Positions 1 through 5,770 are shown, numbered from the stretch's first letter. The stretch: 5,770 nt of DNA from an archaeon UBA55 (GCA_002495465.1 DAFN01000006.1:33894-39663); one strand, 5' to 3'. Translations and numbers: made by a program. The notes: generated by a model from the sequence alone, not told the origin.

Positions 1-782
1 GAAGAACTCATTTTTGAATCTCCCTTCAAAGATGGTAAGAATTTGCAGTTTATGGAGGCCGGCTTTGGATATCCAAGTTTGGGGGCTACATCCCGAGTTA
101 TGCGGAAGTGAGGGTCCTGGTCTATCGCATAAGGTATTAGGCAGTTTGTAGGCTCTCCCTCTCTGATAGAAGGCAGGAAGGCCGGAACGGACTGCATAGA
201 TGTGTAGAATATACTTCCAATATTAGTTTCATTTGTATATCCGAACACAGCTTTTGCCGTGCTTAGTGTAATTCGTTTTGATATCTCAACCGCAACCGGA
301 TACATAGTTTTCGCATATTCCGTATTCTTGAAAATGCTAGTCTTCTTGTGGTCAAATCCAAGAGCTATTATATCCAGTATGTTGTCATTTGCCCATTTTT
401 CACTCTCTTCCATTGTCAGATTATTCTTGAAAAGGAACTTCTCTTCATCAGGTATCTGAAAGAGCAGAGGGGCATCAAATGTGTCCTGCAGCCATTTGGT
501 GAACATCCACGGTATCATATGCCCTAGGTGTATGGGTCCCGATGGAGATCTTCCTGTATACAGGTAAAATTTCTTCCCCTTATCATAGTCTTTTAGTATT
601 ATGTCAAGGTCTCTGTGAGCAAAGAAATGCTTGCGTCTAAGGAAGTGATGCAGTTTTCCGTATTTTTCCATCTTTTTCAACAGCGGGTCGTCTATTTCCT
701 TAGTTCCAAACTCTTTCACTATCTCGCTGTAGTCAACATCTCCATGAACTTCCCATGGTGTGACTGTGTATTCCTTTGCCAT
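1..782 (-). CDS. trpS: Tryptophanyl-tRNA synthetase, archaeal/eukaryotic type (3' end cut by window edge)
   Basis: Class I aminoacyl-tRNA synthetase that charges tRNA-Trp with tryptophan in the cytoplasm. The frame is open from an ATG at 782 to the left edge, giving 260 complete residues. Seen in the translation: the N-terminal TVTPWEV motif of archaeal TrpRS (residues 6-12), the FFAHRDLD segment, YTGRSPSGPIHLGH with the HIGH-type ATP motif HLGH at 85-88, the AIDQDPHFRITRDVAP block starting at 219 that is shared with eukaryotic TrpRS, and the KMSS catalytic loop at 257-260, where the window ends. The remaining C-terminal part, probably 100-170 residues, lies outside. The start is supported by family length and by a TATA box at the right distance for a leaderless mRNA. 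The gap to the upstream deoxyhypusine synthase gene is only 28 nt. TyrRS, the related alternative, is excluded by the TPWEV and AIDQDP blocks. Confidence 0.96.
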   Translation of the reverse strand, partial: MAKEYTVTPWEVHGDVDYSEIVKEFGTKEIDDPLLKKMEKYGKLHHFLRRKHFFAHRDLDIILKDYDKGKKFYLYTGRSPSGPIHLGHMIPWMFTKWLQDTFDAPLLFQIPDEEKFLFKNNLTMEESEKWANDNILDIIALGFDHKKTSIFKNTEYAKTMYPVAVEISKRITLSTAKAVFGYTNETNIGSIFYTSMQSVPAFLPSIREGEPTNCLIPYAIDQDPHFRITRDVAPKLGYPKPASINCKFLPSLKGDSKMSS

Positions 783-803
783 AAATTCTGATACTATCGG
801 GGC

Positions 804-810
804 TTATAAA
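804..810 (-). promoter_or_regulatory. TATA box for trpS (leaderless promoter)
   Basis: TTTATAAG on the minus strand starts at 810, directly after the stop codon of the preceding gene. An A-rich BRE-like stretch (AGAAATAA) precedes it. Its centre is about 25 nt from the trpS ATG at 782. Archaeal transcription normally starts about 26 nt downstream of the TATA centre, so the transcript should begin at or next to the ATG. No Shine-Dalgarno is visible between box and ATG, which agrees with a leaderless message. Confidence 0.6.
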
Positions 811-1782
811 TTATTTCTGTCTCGTCCCTAAACGTTCCATAAGAGATGAAATCATAAGCGGTAGCATAGTAGTCGCGTCTCCTTCTATATCTATATGATC
901 TGCCTTCTCTTTTACTTTCCCCCAGGATATTGCTTCTTTGATTCTTGCTCCGGAAAGTGATCCGTCCCACTCTGGTGCGGTTGTTATGTATACTGCGTAG
1001 TCAAGACCACCTCTGAACTGGTTCCACCATATAGTGTGATGCTTGCTTATTCCGCCACCTATCATAAAGGCTCCTGTGGTTTTGGCGTCCATTACTATGG
1101 AGTTCAGTTCATGCCCATCTTTGAAAAGGTCAATCTTGAAGTCAGGCTTCTTCTGTGAGAATAGCCACATCTGCGATCCAAATGCCCCGTCTGTAGGTCC
1201 TGGTATGTAAATTGGTATTTGCTTTTTCCAGGCCCAGTAAAGTATTGAGCTCTCTTTATTATCTTCATCCTTTAGACTCTCTCCAAGCGCCCAGCACAGC
1301 TCCTTTGTACTGTATTCCCTTTTCTCTGCGTAGAGCTTTTCAAGAAGTGGCTGTATCCTGTCTTCAAGTATTTCTCCATAGCACTCATTAGGAATTAGAA
1401 CGTTTCCCTCTCTGTTTATCCCTTTCTTGTAGAGCTCGGCGTCATCCATTTCGAAATCTCCGTGATAGTAATCTCTCCACACTCTTGCATAATCGTGGTC
1501 AACCATTCCGCTTGTTGTTATGAAAACATCGACAAGCTGGTTTTTTATGAGGTCCCTATAAATTCCTCTGCATCCAGTGGATACAGGAGCAGAGGGGCTG
1601 GAGAAGAACTTTACACATCCTTCGTCTCGGTTCATTTTCTCAAGTATATTTACTCCGACAGCCAGTTTTTTCGCGACGAAGCCGCCTGATTCAAACATTT
1701 GTCTTACTATGCTGTCAGCTCCCTCATTCGCTTCAAGTATTATGTCTTTAACTGGTTTTGAATCAGTGTATTCCTTTGCCAT
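811..1782 (-). CDS. dys: Deoxyhypusine synthase
   Basis: NAD-dependent transfer of the spermidine aminobutyl group to a specific lysine of translation factor aIF5A, the step that makes deoxyhypusine. It spans the usual family length (323 residues from ATG 1782). Diagnostic archaeal DHS blocks are present: LVDVFITTSGMVDHD (83-97), YYHGDF and GINREGNVLIPNE (105-133), ILYWAWKKQIPIYIPG (180-195), GGGISKHHTIWWNQFRGGLDYAVYITTAPEWDGSLSGA (242-279) and SWGK at 286-289. K289 aligns with the catalytic lysine of human DHS (Lys329). A TTG codon immediately upstream could give one more residue. The ATG is preferred because it forms a TGATG overlap with the stop of the upstream membrane-protein gene, implying translational coupling. 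Every catalytic segment I could check is intact. Confidence 0.96.
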   Translation of the reverse strand: MAKEYTDSKPVKDIILEANEGADSIVRQMFESGGFVAKKLAVGVNILEKMNRDEGCVKFFSSPSAPVSTGCRGIYRDLIKNQLVDVFITTSGMVDHDYARVWRDYYHGDFEMDDAELYKKGINREGNVLIPNECYGEILEDRIQPLLEKLYAEKREYSTKELCWALGESLKDEDNKESSILYWAWKKQIPIYIPGPTDGAFGSQMWLFSQKKPDFKIDLFKDGHELNSIVMDAKTTGAFMIGGGISKHHTIWWNQFRGGLDYAVYITTAPEWDGSLSGARIKEAISWGKVKEKADHIDIEGDATTMLPLMISSLMERLGTRQK

Positions 1783-1784
1783 CA
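1780..1784 (-). promoter_or_regulatory. TGATG stop/start overlap coupling the DUF4430-like gene to dys
   Basis: The TGA stop of the small membrane protein (1784-1782) shares its A with the ATG of deoxyhypusine synthase (1782-1780). No good Shine-Dalgarno lies just upstream, so initiation on dys most likely depends on ribosomes terminating on the previous gene. Confidence 0.75.
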
Positions 1785-2216
1785 ATAGAATCTCTTACTC
1801 ATTCTTAGTTCTATATAATCTCCACTTACCGGAAAGTGTGAACTAGGACCACCTAATCTGAGTGCTCCGTTCACATAATATTTCCAGGCGTGAGTGCTGT
1901 TTGAGGTTTTACTGATATTTCCAACTGCTACTGTGGAAAGGTCAGAGCTTAGTGAAGCAATTTCTCTGAATAAGTCAATCGCACTTTTTCCTTCTTCTAA
2001 TGTAATTACCCTTGATACACTACCTTCCATCCCAAAGACAACAACAGCCTGAACAAAATCCTGATTGGTTTGTCCCGTGTCTCCTGAGCCTGTTATATAA
2101 TATCCTAAAGTTGCGAAGACAAACATTGCCACGAGCCCGATAAGAACCCATGCTTGGGAGTTCATTCTTACTCCAAAAATTACTAGCCCTTTATCTTTTC
2201 GTGGCCTTTTCGCCAT
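1782..2216 (-). CDS. Single-span membrane protein with C-terminal DUF4430-like (beta-grasp) domain
   Basis: 144 residues with three visible parts. The N-terminus is strongly basic (MAKRPRKDKG). Residues about 22-42 form one hydrophobic span (WVLIGLVAMFVFATLGYYIT). Residues about 55-144 resemble DUF4430, the small beta-grasp domain also found at the transcobalamin C-terminus. The diagnostic parts are a SAIDLFREIA helix (78-87), WKYYVNG (111-117), and GPSSHFPVSGDYIELR near the end, which matches the family pattern of a YYVNG hairpin followed by a GD-[YV]-[IV]-E strand. The positive-inside rule puts the basic end in the cytoplasm and the domain outside. Two sequons there (N100-I-S, N106-S-T) could be glycosylated. 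DUF4430 domains have no settled function in archaea and I assign none. The gene overlaps both neighbours by one base, so it is made together with EndA and deoxyhypusine synthase. Confidence 0.72.
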   Translation of the reverse strand: MAKRPRKDKGLVIFGVRMNSQAWVLIGLVAMFVFATLGYYITGSGDTGQTNQDFVQAVVVFGMEGSVSRVITLEEGKSAIDLFREIASLSSDLSTVAVGNISKTSNSTHAWKYYVNGALRLGGPSSHFPVSGDYIELRMSKRFY

Positions 2217-2218
2217 CA
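2214..2218 (-). promoter_or_regulatory. TGATG stop/start overlap coupling endA to the DUF4430-like gene
   Basis: The TGA stop of endA (2218-2216) shares its A with the ATG of the membrane-protein gene (2216-2214). A GGGAG at 2233-2229 lies 12 nt before the ATG, so a modest Shine-Dalgarno may help re-initiation. Confidence 0.75.
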
Positions 2219-2749
2219 GGGCGTTACTCTCCCAAGTGTGTAGTATGTCACTCCATTATCGTTGTCCACTACTGCAATCCAAAGCTCTTTCTTTACAGAG
2301 TGTCCAAGCCTGACAAGCCTGGAGAATTCTGTCAGCGTCATGCTGAAATTCTCCGGAAGTGCGTGGATAAGATACTTTGCATGGTCTTCTCCTGGTACGC
2401 AACCTCTTTCATATATTCTAAAATGCGCTCCAAACTTAAATCCGGATTTTACAATGTAACCCCGATCTCTGATATCACTGAATGCTACATACTGTACAAA
2501 ACTTCCTGGGTCTCTCTCCTCTGCGTGGGCAAGTAGAGTATCAAAATCCATTTCCTTCTTTCCCTTCTTAACCTTTAGTTTTCCATTTTCTACAAGATAA
2601 AGAGCTTCGACTAATGGGATTACGAGTTTTCCTCCCTTTCCAATCTCCCCAAAATAACCCTTTTGATTCAGGGTGCTTGCCTCCTTTTTATCGGAGACAA
2701 TTACATTTCCTCCCACAAGCGTACCGCTTGCAGCTTTGTTAGATGACAT
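2216..2749 (-). CDS. endA: tRNA-splicing (intron) endonuclease
   Basis: Cuts introns out of precursor tRNAs at bulge-helix-bulge motifs. The 177-residue protein has the length and two-part layout of the homotetrameric archaeal enzyme. The N-terminal domain carries the GTLVGGNVIV and GYFGEIGKGGKLVIPLVEALYLVENGK motifs. The C-terminal nuclease domain carries RDRGYIVKSGFKFGAHFRIYERG, GEDHAKYLIH and RLGHSVKKELWIAVVDND. The catalytic triad is present: Y113, H123 and a lysine at 153/154. The Y-to-H spacing of 10 and H-to-K spacing of 31 equal those of the Methanocaldococcus enzyme (Y115, H125, K156) if K154 is used. Start choice: a TTG two codons further upstream (2755) is possible, but the ATG at 2749 lies 26-27 nt from a TATA-box centre, as expected for a leaderless mRNA. 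It heads the endA / DUF4430-like / dys operon. Closeness to trpS is notable because archaeal tRNA-Trp genes often contain introns. Confidence 0.95.
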   Translation of the reverse strand: MSSNKAASGTLVGGNVIVSDKKEASTLNQKGYFGEIGKGGKLVIPLVEALYLVENGKLKVKKGKKEMDFDTLLAHAEERDPGSFVQYVAFSDIRDRGYIVKSGFKFGAHFRIYERGCVPGEDHAKYLIHALPENFSMTLTEFSRLVRLGHSVKKELWIAVVDNDNGVTYYTLGRVTP

Positions 2750-2771
2750 AGTCAATTACTGTATTGTCTTT

Positions 2772-2779
2772 ATTATAAA
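2772..2779 (-). promoter_or_regulatory. TATA box for the endA operon (leaderless promoter)
   Basis: TTTATAAT on the minus strand, 8 nt after the stop codon of the minD-like gene. The centre is about 26.5 nt from the ATG at 2749, the spacing expected when transcription starts at the first base of the start codon. No Shine-Dalgarno is present in between. The BRE position is not a strong match. Confidence 0.6.
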
Positions 2780-2787
2780 GCTTAGGT

Positions 2788-3555
2788 TTATGTAACGCCT
2801 CTGAATTTATTTACAGTTTTCCAGAAAATATTTGTCTTGTACTTTTCCCCAACTAGGTCTCCTGCAAGTCTTTTGAATGCGTGGGCAGCTGGTGAGTTAG
2901 GCTTGTTGAGAACTATTGGGTTGCGCGCTCCAAGACTCTTGCTTACATTCTTGTCAAATGGTATTTTTGCAATAATTGGATAATTGTTAAGTATTCCTTT
3001 AACGGTTTCATCCTTTAGTTCATAACTTGAGCCGGTTACCTTGTTAAGTATGATACCCCTTACAGGGACACTCATCTTCTCTGCCATTTTCAGAGCTTTT
3101 AGGGAGTCTATAAGTGCTGGAAGTTCCGGATTTGTAACAATGAGAACTTCGTCTGCCGCATTTAATGTCTTGATATCGCTTCCCCAGAGTCCTATTCCAC
3201 AGTCCATTATAACTATTTCATACTTCTCTTCAAGTGGTGAAAGGGCTTCTCTCATACTTCCTGAGAATCCGTTCTTTGCGCCGAATATAGAAAGGCCTGC
3301 AGGTATAACATCAAGTCCGGAACTGTGTCTGGATACCGCGTCAAATATACTGTAATCTTGCTTTAGTGCCCCGTTAAGATTATTGTTTGGTCTTGGTGGA
3401 AGTCCTAATTGAAGAGCAACATTTGGAGTTATTATATTTGCGTCTATAACAACTACTTTCTGTCCAATATCGTTTAGAGATGCTCCAAGATTAACTGCGG
3501 TCGTTGTTTTCCCAACTCCGCCCTTTCCGGATAAAACTACTATGTATTTTGTAAT
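2788..3555 (-). CDS. minD: MinD/FlhG-like ATPase with probable ATT start codon
   Basis: Deviant-Walker-A ATPase of the ParA/MinD family, which dimerises on ATP and positions cell-surface or division structures. At 255 residues it is full MinD size. Seen: TKYIVVLSGKGGVGKTT, with the deviant P-loop KGGVGKTT at 11-18 (signature K11, P-loop K16), VVVIDANIITPN around D38, VIMDCGIGL with D118, and EVLIVTNPELPALIDSLKALK. The DxGxG form of switch II resembles FlhG-type proteins more than the DxPxG of classical MinD. The last 15 residues (TNIFWKTVNKFRGVT) could form an amphipathic membrane-targeting helix. Start: an in-frame TGA lies only two codons before the ATT at 3555, and no ATG, GTG or TTG occurs until codon 101, well past the P-loop. 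ATT is preceded by AGGTGATC (3567-3560), a strong anti-16S match. A G-to-T error in the assembly is the main alternative. The exact subfamily is unresolved, so the symbol is provisional. Confidence 0.88.
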   Translation of the reverse strand: MTKYIVVLSGKGGVGKTTTAVNLGASLNDIGQKVVVIDANIITPNVALQLGLPPRPNNNLNGALKQDYSIFDAVSRHSSGLDVIPAGLSIFGAKNGFSGSMREALSPLEEKYEIVIMDCGIGLWGSDIKTLNAADEVLIVTNPELPALIDSLKALKMAEKMSVPVRGIILNKVTGSSYELKDETVKGILNNYPIIAKIPFDKNVSKSLGARNPIVLNKPNSPAAHAFKRLAGDLVGEKYKTNIFWKTVNKFRGVT

Positions 3556-3559
3556 TCTA

Positions 3560-3567
3560 GATCACCT
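3560..3567 (-). promoter_or_regulatory. Strong Shine-Dalgarno before the ATT start of the minD-like gene
   Basis: AGGTGATC on the minus strand is an uninterrupted complement to the 16S rRNA 3' end (GGAUCACCU). There are 4 nt between its last base and ATT, or 9 nt counted from the GG core. It decides the start: only TCT and AGA separate the upstream in-frame stop from ATT. It is the best ribosome-binding site in the window. Confidence 0.75.
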
Positions 3568-3606
3568 TTTATTATCTCTGATAACTCTCCTAGATTGCCG
3601 AGCAGA

Positions 3607-3614
3607 TATTTAAA
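3607..3614 (-). promoter_or_regulatory. TATA-like box for the minD-like gene
   Basis: TTTAAATA on the minus strand in the 66-nt gap behind the surface-protein stop codon, preceded by an A-rich BRE-like stretch (ATAAAAG). The predicted transcription start is near 3584, giving a leader of about 29 nt that holds the Shine-Dalgarno. A small 5-bp inverted repeat (TTATC/GATAA, 3572-3584) would form the 5' end of that leader; its meaning is uncertain. Co-transcription from the upstream gene is also possible, as no T-rich terminator is visible in the gap. Confidence 0.45.
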
Positions 3615-3621
3615 CTTTTAT

Positions 3622-5766
3622 CTACTGGTTTTCGTCTAGGGTATCAATGACACTTTCTATATACTCACTTTCAGGTTGTTTTTTACTTCTCTTTCGCTTC
3701 CCCTTTCCTGTTGATTTCTTGCTTTTCTTTCCTTTTGCGTCATCTTGTTCAGATTTCTCTGCGTTTTCAAGGCTCTGAACTTTTCCAGTCAGTCCTTCTA
3801 GAACTTCTCTGAGTTCAATTGCCTCTTGGTGCGTTCTGTTAAATGAGGAAATCACTTCCTCAAGATTATTTATTAGTGTTTCAACCTCTTCAGGTGATGC
3901 TCCTTCTGTACCTTCTTTCTCAGTTGTTTTGTGTGATTCCCCAGTCTGCTTGAAATTTCTAAGCTCTATTTTACTTAGGTCAAGTCTTTCTCCACCAGCG
4001 ATTTCTGTTTCCACTCCTTTCTGTGTTTCTGCTTGCTTGAGAATTCCCGCGATACCTGTAAAAGGAGCTGTCTTTTTCTTACTCTGCTCTTCATTCTCAT
4101 CTTGGCCTGCATCGGCTATTTCCAAAGCTTCCTTGATTATTGCCATCTCTTCATCATCTTCCTTTTCTTTTCCAGCTTTCATCCCATGCCTACTCCTCTG
4201 TGACCTTATATAATATGTCATAACGAGAGAAAGCAGAATTATTCCGGCAATTACCGAAATCATTCCCCTTCCTCCTTTCATAAATGTGAACAGTCCGGTC
4301 ACGACTCCTCCTCCGTATGCGCCTTCTCCTGTTTCAGAGCGAACATCCACATTTACAGTCGTGTAATCGTAGTCTCCGTCAGAGCTTTTGATGTAGACTC
4401 GCATTGTGTTGTTTCCTATAGTGTTATTTCCGAAATTTATTGTGGCTGTTATATCTGCTTCCTGACCGAATCCGAGTGTGACATTATTCGGACTAATCGT
4501 TGCATTTATTTTGTCAACATAGATGCTGAAGCTTTTAGTAACTGTGTCCTTATTGTATACTCTGAGGCTCAGGTTAACTGAGCCTGTTCCATTGATAAAA
4601 ACTTCAGGAGTAAGGGTGTCGATTTCAGGTGAAAACTCACCCTGTTTTTCAACTACAATAAAGTTTATTTCTCTGCTTACGTCCCTCTCAGTTGATCCGA
4701 TAACTTCTGCTTCAAAACGAACACTGTATGTTCCAAGTTTGTCCTGTATTTTATCATTGTCTGTCTGTATCAAAAAGTTGAGTTTCTTACTTTTCCCACT
4801 TACCAATGTTACATTTTGTTCTGCAGCTCGTTCACCGTTTATATTAAGATAAACTTTAGCATTTGTAGGATAGTCATTCTGAAAATCTCTGAAGTGCACG
4901 TCTACTGAAAATAACATTTCTTCTCCCATTGTACTGCGTATTTTATCAGAATCAACAGATGGGTTGCGTAGCTCTATATCGTCATAATTCAGAGACCCTG
5001 GTGTTGCTGTATCAACTTGGTAAAGGTAGGAACTTTCAACTCTGATTGTTTCACTGTGATTAAGAAGAACTGTACTTCCTTCTGTGACATTCAGTCTTAT
5101 AGTGTAATTGCCCTCTTGAAGGAAACCAAGCTCGTCTGGTGTAAGTGTTGCTGTAAACCTTCCGCTATTGTTTGTATCAGGAATCAAATATTCTTTCAAA
5201 GCCTCATTGAGATATACCAAAATGCTGTAGTTTGCTCCAGTTCCGTTCTCTTTCAAATACCCTGTTATTGAAATACTCTGTTCGGCCTTGCTGTCCGCTC
5301 CGAATGTAATATTTCGCGGATATATGTCAAGGCTTACAAATTCAAGGTCCTTTAGCACTGAAAAATTCATCTGAAGCTCATTGTTGCTCAGATTAGTGTC
5401 GTTTATGCTGTTGCCTGTATCATTAATATTATAGGATGCTGTAAAAGTATAATCTCCAGGAATTCCAGCTGTCCAGCTTTGTGTGTATGTTCTGCTTTCT
5501 CCGGCTGAAAAACCATTGTTGCTATCAATACTAGTCCAGTTTACTGATGCATTTGAATTTACTATATTGAAATAAACACTAATATTTCCAACTGTTTCAT
5601 TTCCAAGGTTTTTCAGACTTGTCTGAACCTCAAGAGGCTCTCCTGAGCGTATTTCAGAGTCATTGATAGACAGAGTAGTAATTTCTATGTCAACAAAAGC
5701 GTGAGCAGGAGCTGCTATTAGTGCAAAAAACAAGACCACCATTCCCACGATTTTAATGCCTTTCAT
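3622..5766 (-). CDS. Large surface protein: signal peptide, CARDB/Ig-like ectodomain, one membrane span, charged cytoplasmic tail
   Basis: 714 residues. Residues 1-23 are a signal peptide with an A-H-A cleavage motif at 21-23. Residues about 25-137 look like a CARDB adhesion-type domain (LNDSEIRSGEPLEV-like entry, VQTSLKNLGNETVGNISVYF). About three further beta-rich Ig-like units follow, near 141-245, 260-373 and 378-478. This outer part holds 23 N-X-S/T sequons. A span at about 501-520 (MISVIAGIILLSLVMTYYI) is followed by RSQRSRHGMK, placing the remaining 195 residues inside. The tail is highly charged, with a helical, possibly coiled-coil stretch near 624-670 and a lysine-rich patch at 679-697 (KGKKSKKSTGKGKRKRSKK). 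The ATG at 5766 sits directly before the signal peptide, but only 4 upstream bases are visible, so the promoter and RBS cannot be judged. The minD-like gene follows 66 nt downstream, hinting at a functional pair. Function unknown; an S-layer-associated or adhesion role is inference. Confidence 0.85.
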   Translation of the reverse strand: MKGIKIVGMVVLFFALIAAPAHAFVDIEITTLSINDSEIRSGEPLEVQTSLKNLGNETVGNISVYFNIVNSNASVNWTSIDSNNGFSAGESRTYTQSWTAGIPGDYTFTASYNINDTGNSINDTNLSNNELQMNFSVLKDLEFVSLDIYPRNITFGADSKAEQSISITGYLKENGTGANYSILVYLNEALKEYLIPDTNNSGRFTATLTPDELGFLQEGNYTIRLNVTEGSTVLLNHSETIRVESSYLYQVDTATPGSLNYDDIELRNPSVDSDKIRSTMGEEMLFSVDVHFRDFQNDYPTNAKVYLNINGERAAEQNVTLVSGKSKKLNFLIQTDNDKIQDKLGTYSVRFEAEVIGSTERDVSREINFIVVEKQGEFSPEIDTLTPEVFINGTGSVNLSLRVYNKDTVTKSFSIYVDKINATISPNNVTLGFGQEADITATINFGNNTIGNNTMRVYIKSSDGDYDYTTVNVDVRSETGEGAYGGGVVTGLFTFMKGGRGMISVIAGIILLSLVMTYYIRSQRSRHGMKAGKEKEDDEEMAIIKEALEIADAGQDENEEQSKKKTAPFTGIAGILKQAETQKGVETEIAGGERLDLSKIELRNFKQTGESHKTTEKEGTEGASPEEVETLINNLEEVISSFNRTHQEAIELREVLEGLTGKVQSLENAEKSEQDDAKGKKSKKSTGKGKRKRSKKQPESEYIESVIDTLDENQ

Positions 5767-5770
5767 ATTC

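Noticed and set aside
1783..1785. TTG as the start of deoxyhypusine synthase, one codon before the ATG.
   Set aside because: It would lie inside the end of the upstream gene and add one residue only; the TGATG overlap makes the adjacent ATG the natural choice.
2150..2536. Plus-strand open frames here and elsewhere (for example 259-459, 1577-1846, 3041-3355, 3929-4213, 4523-4852).
   Set aside because: Each runs antisense across a minus-strand gene with clear family motifs. Their translations show no recognisable domains and no promoter or RBS support.
2753..2755. TTG as the start of endA, two codons before the ATG.
   Set aside because: The TATA box is about 20 nt from TTG but 26-27 nt from the ATG, and no Shine-Dalgarno supports TTG.
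2788..3255. A 155-residue protein starting at the ATG at 3255.
   Set aside because: It would lack the P-loop, although a perfect KGGVGKTT and the rest of the ATPase N-terminus continue in the same open frame up to 3555. The ATG is an internal methionine.
3572..3584. TTATC-n3-GATAA inverted repeat in the minD leader, as a terminator or riboswitch.
   Set aside because: The stem is only 5 bp, AT-rich, and has no T-run behind it. Too weak to call a regulatory RNA; mentioned only as part of the leader.

Overview
The window reads as a densely packed piece of an archaeal chromosome. All six genes lie on the minus strand, so transcription runs from high to low coordinates. The archaeal assignment rests on a spermidine-dependent deoxyhypusine synthase, a homotetramer-type tRNA-splicing endonuclease, an archaeal/eukaryotic-type tryptophanyl-tRNA synthetase, TATA-box promoters, and a surface protein rich in N-glycosylation sequons. 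The MinD sequence style (DAN..TPN switch I) and the small DUF4430-like membrane protein suggest a DPANN or related lineage. That placement is a guess; nothing here fixes the phylum.

Layout in transcription order. (1) 5766-3622: a 714-residue surface protein with a signal peptide, CARDB/Ig-like ectodomains, one membrane span and a long charged cytoplasmic tail. (2) 3555-2788: a MinD/FlhG-like ATPase. It has no ATG, GTG or TTG before its P-loop and appears to start at ATT behind a strong Shine-Dalgarno. (3) 2749-2216: tRNA-splicing endonuclease EndA. (4) 2216-1782: a single-span membrane protein with a DUF4430-like domain. (5) 1782-811: deoxyhypusine synthase. (6) 782-1: the first 260 residues of tryptophanyl-tRNA synthetase, cut by the window edge just after KMSS.

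Genes 3, 4 and 5 are joined by two TGATG stop/start overlaps and should form one translationally coupled operon. TATA-like boxes sit about 25-27 nt upstream of the endA and trpS ATGs, which predicts leaderless mRNAs. The minD box sits about 55 nt upstream and predicts a short leader carrying the Shine-Dalgarno. The window therefore appears to mix both initiation modes.

Functionally there are two themes: translation (tRNA splicing, tRNA-Trp charging, aIF5A hypusination) and the cell surface or its spatial organisation (glycoprotein plus MinD-like ATPase, and the small DUF4430-like anchor). There are no intergenic stretches over 300 bases. I saw no RNA genes, mobile elements, CRISPR arrays or clear terminators.
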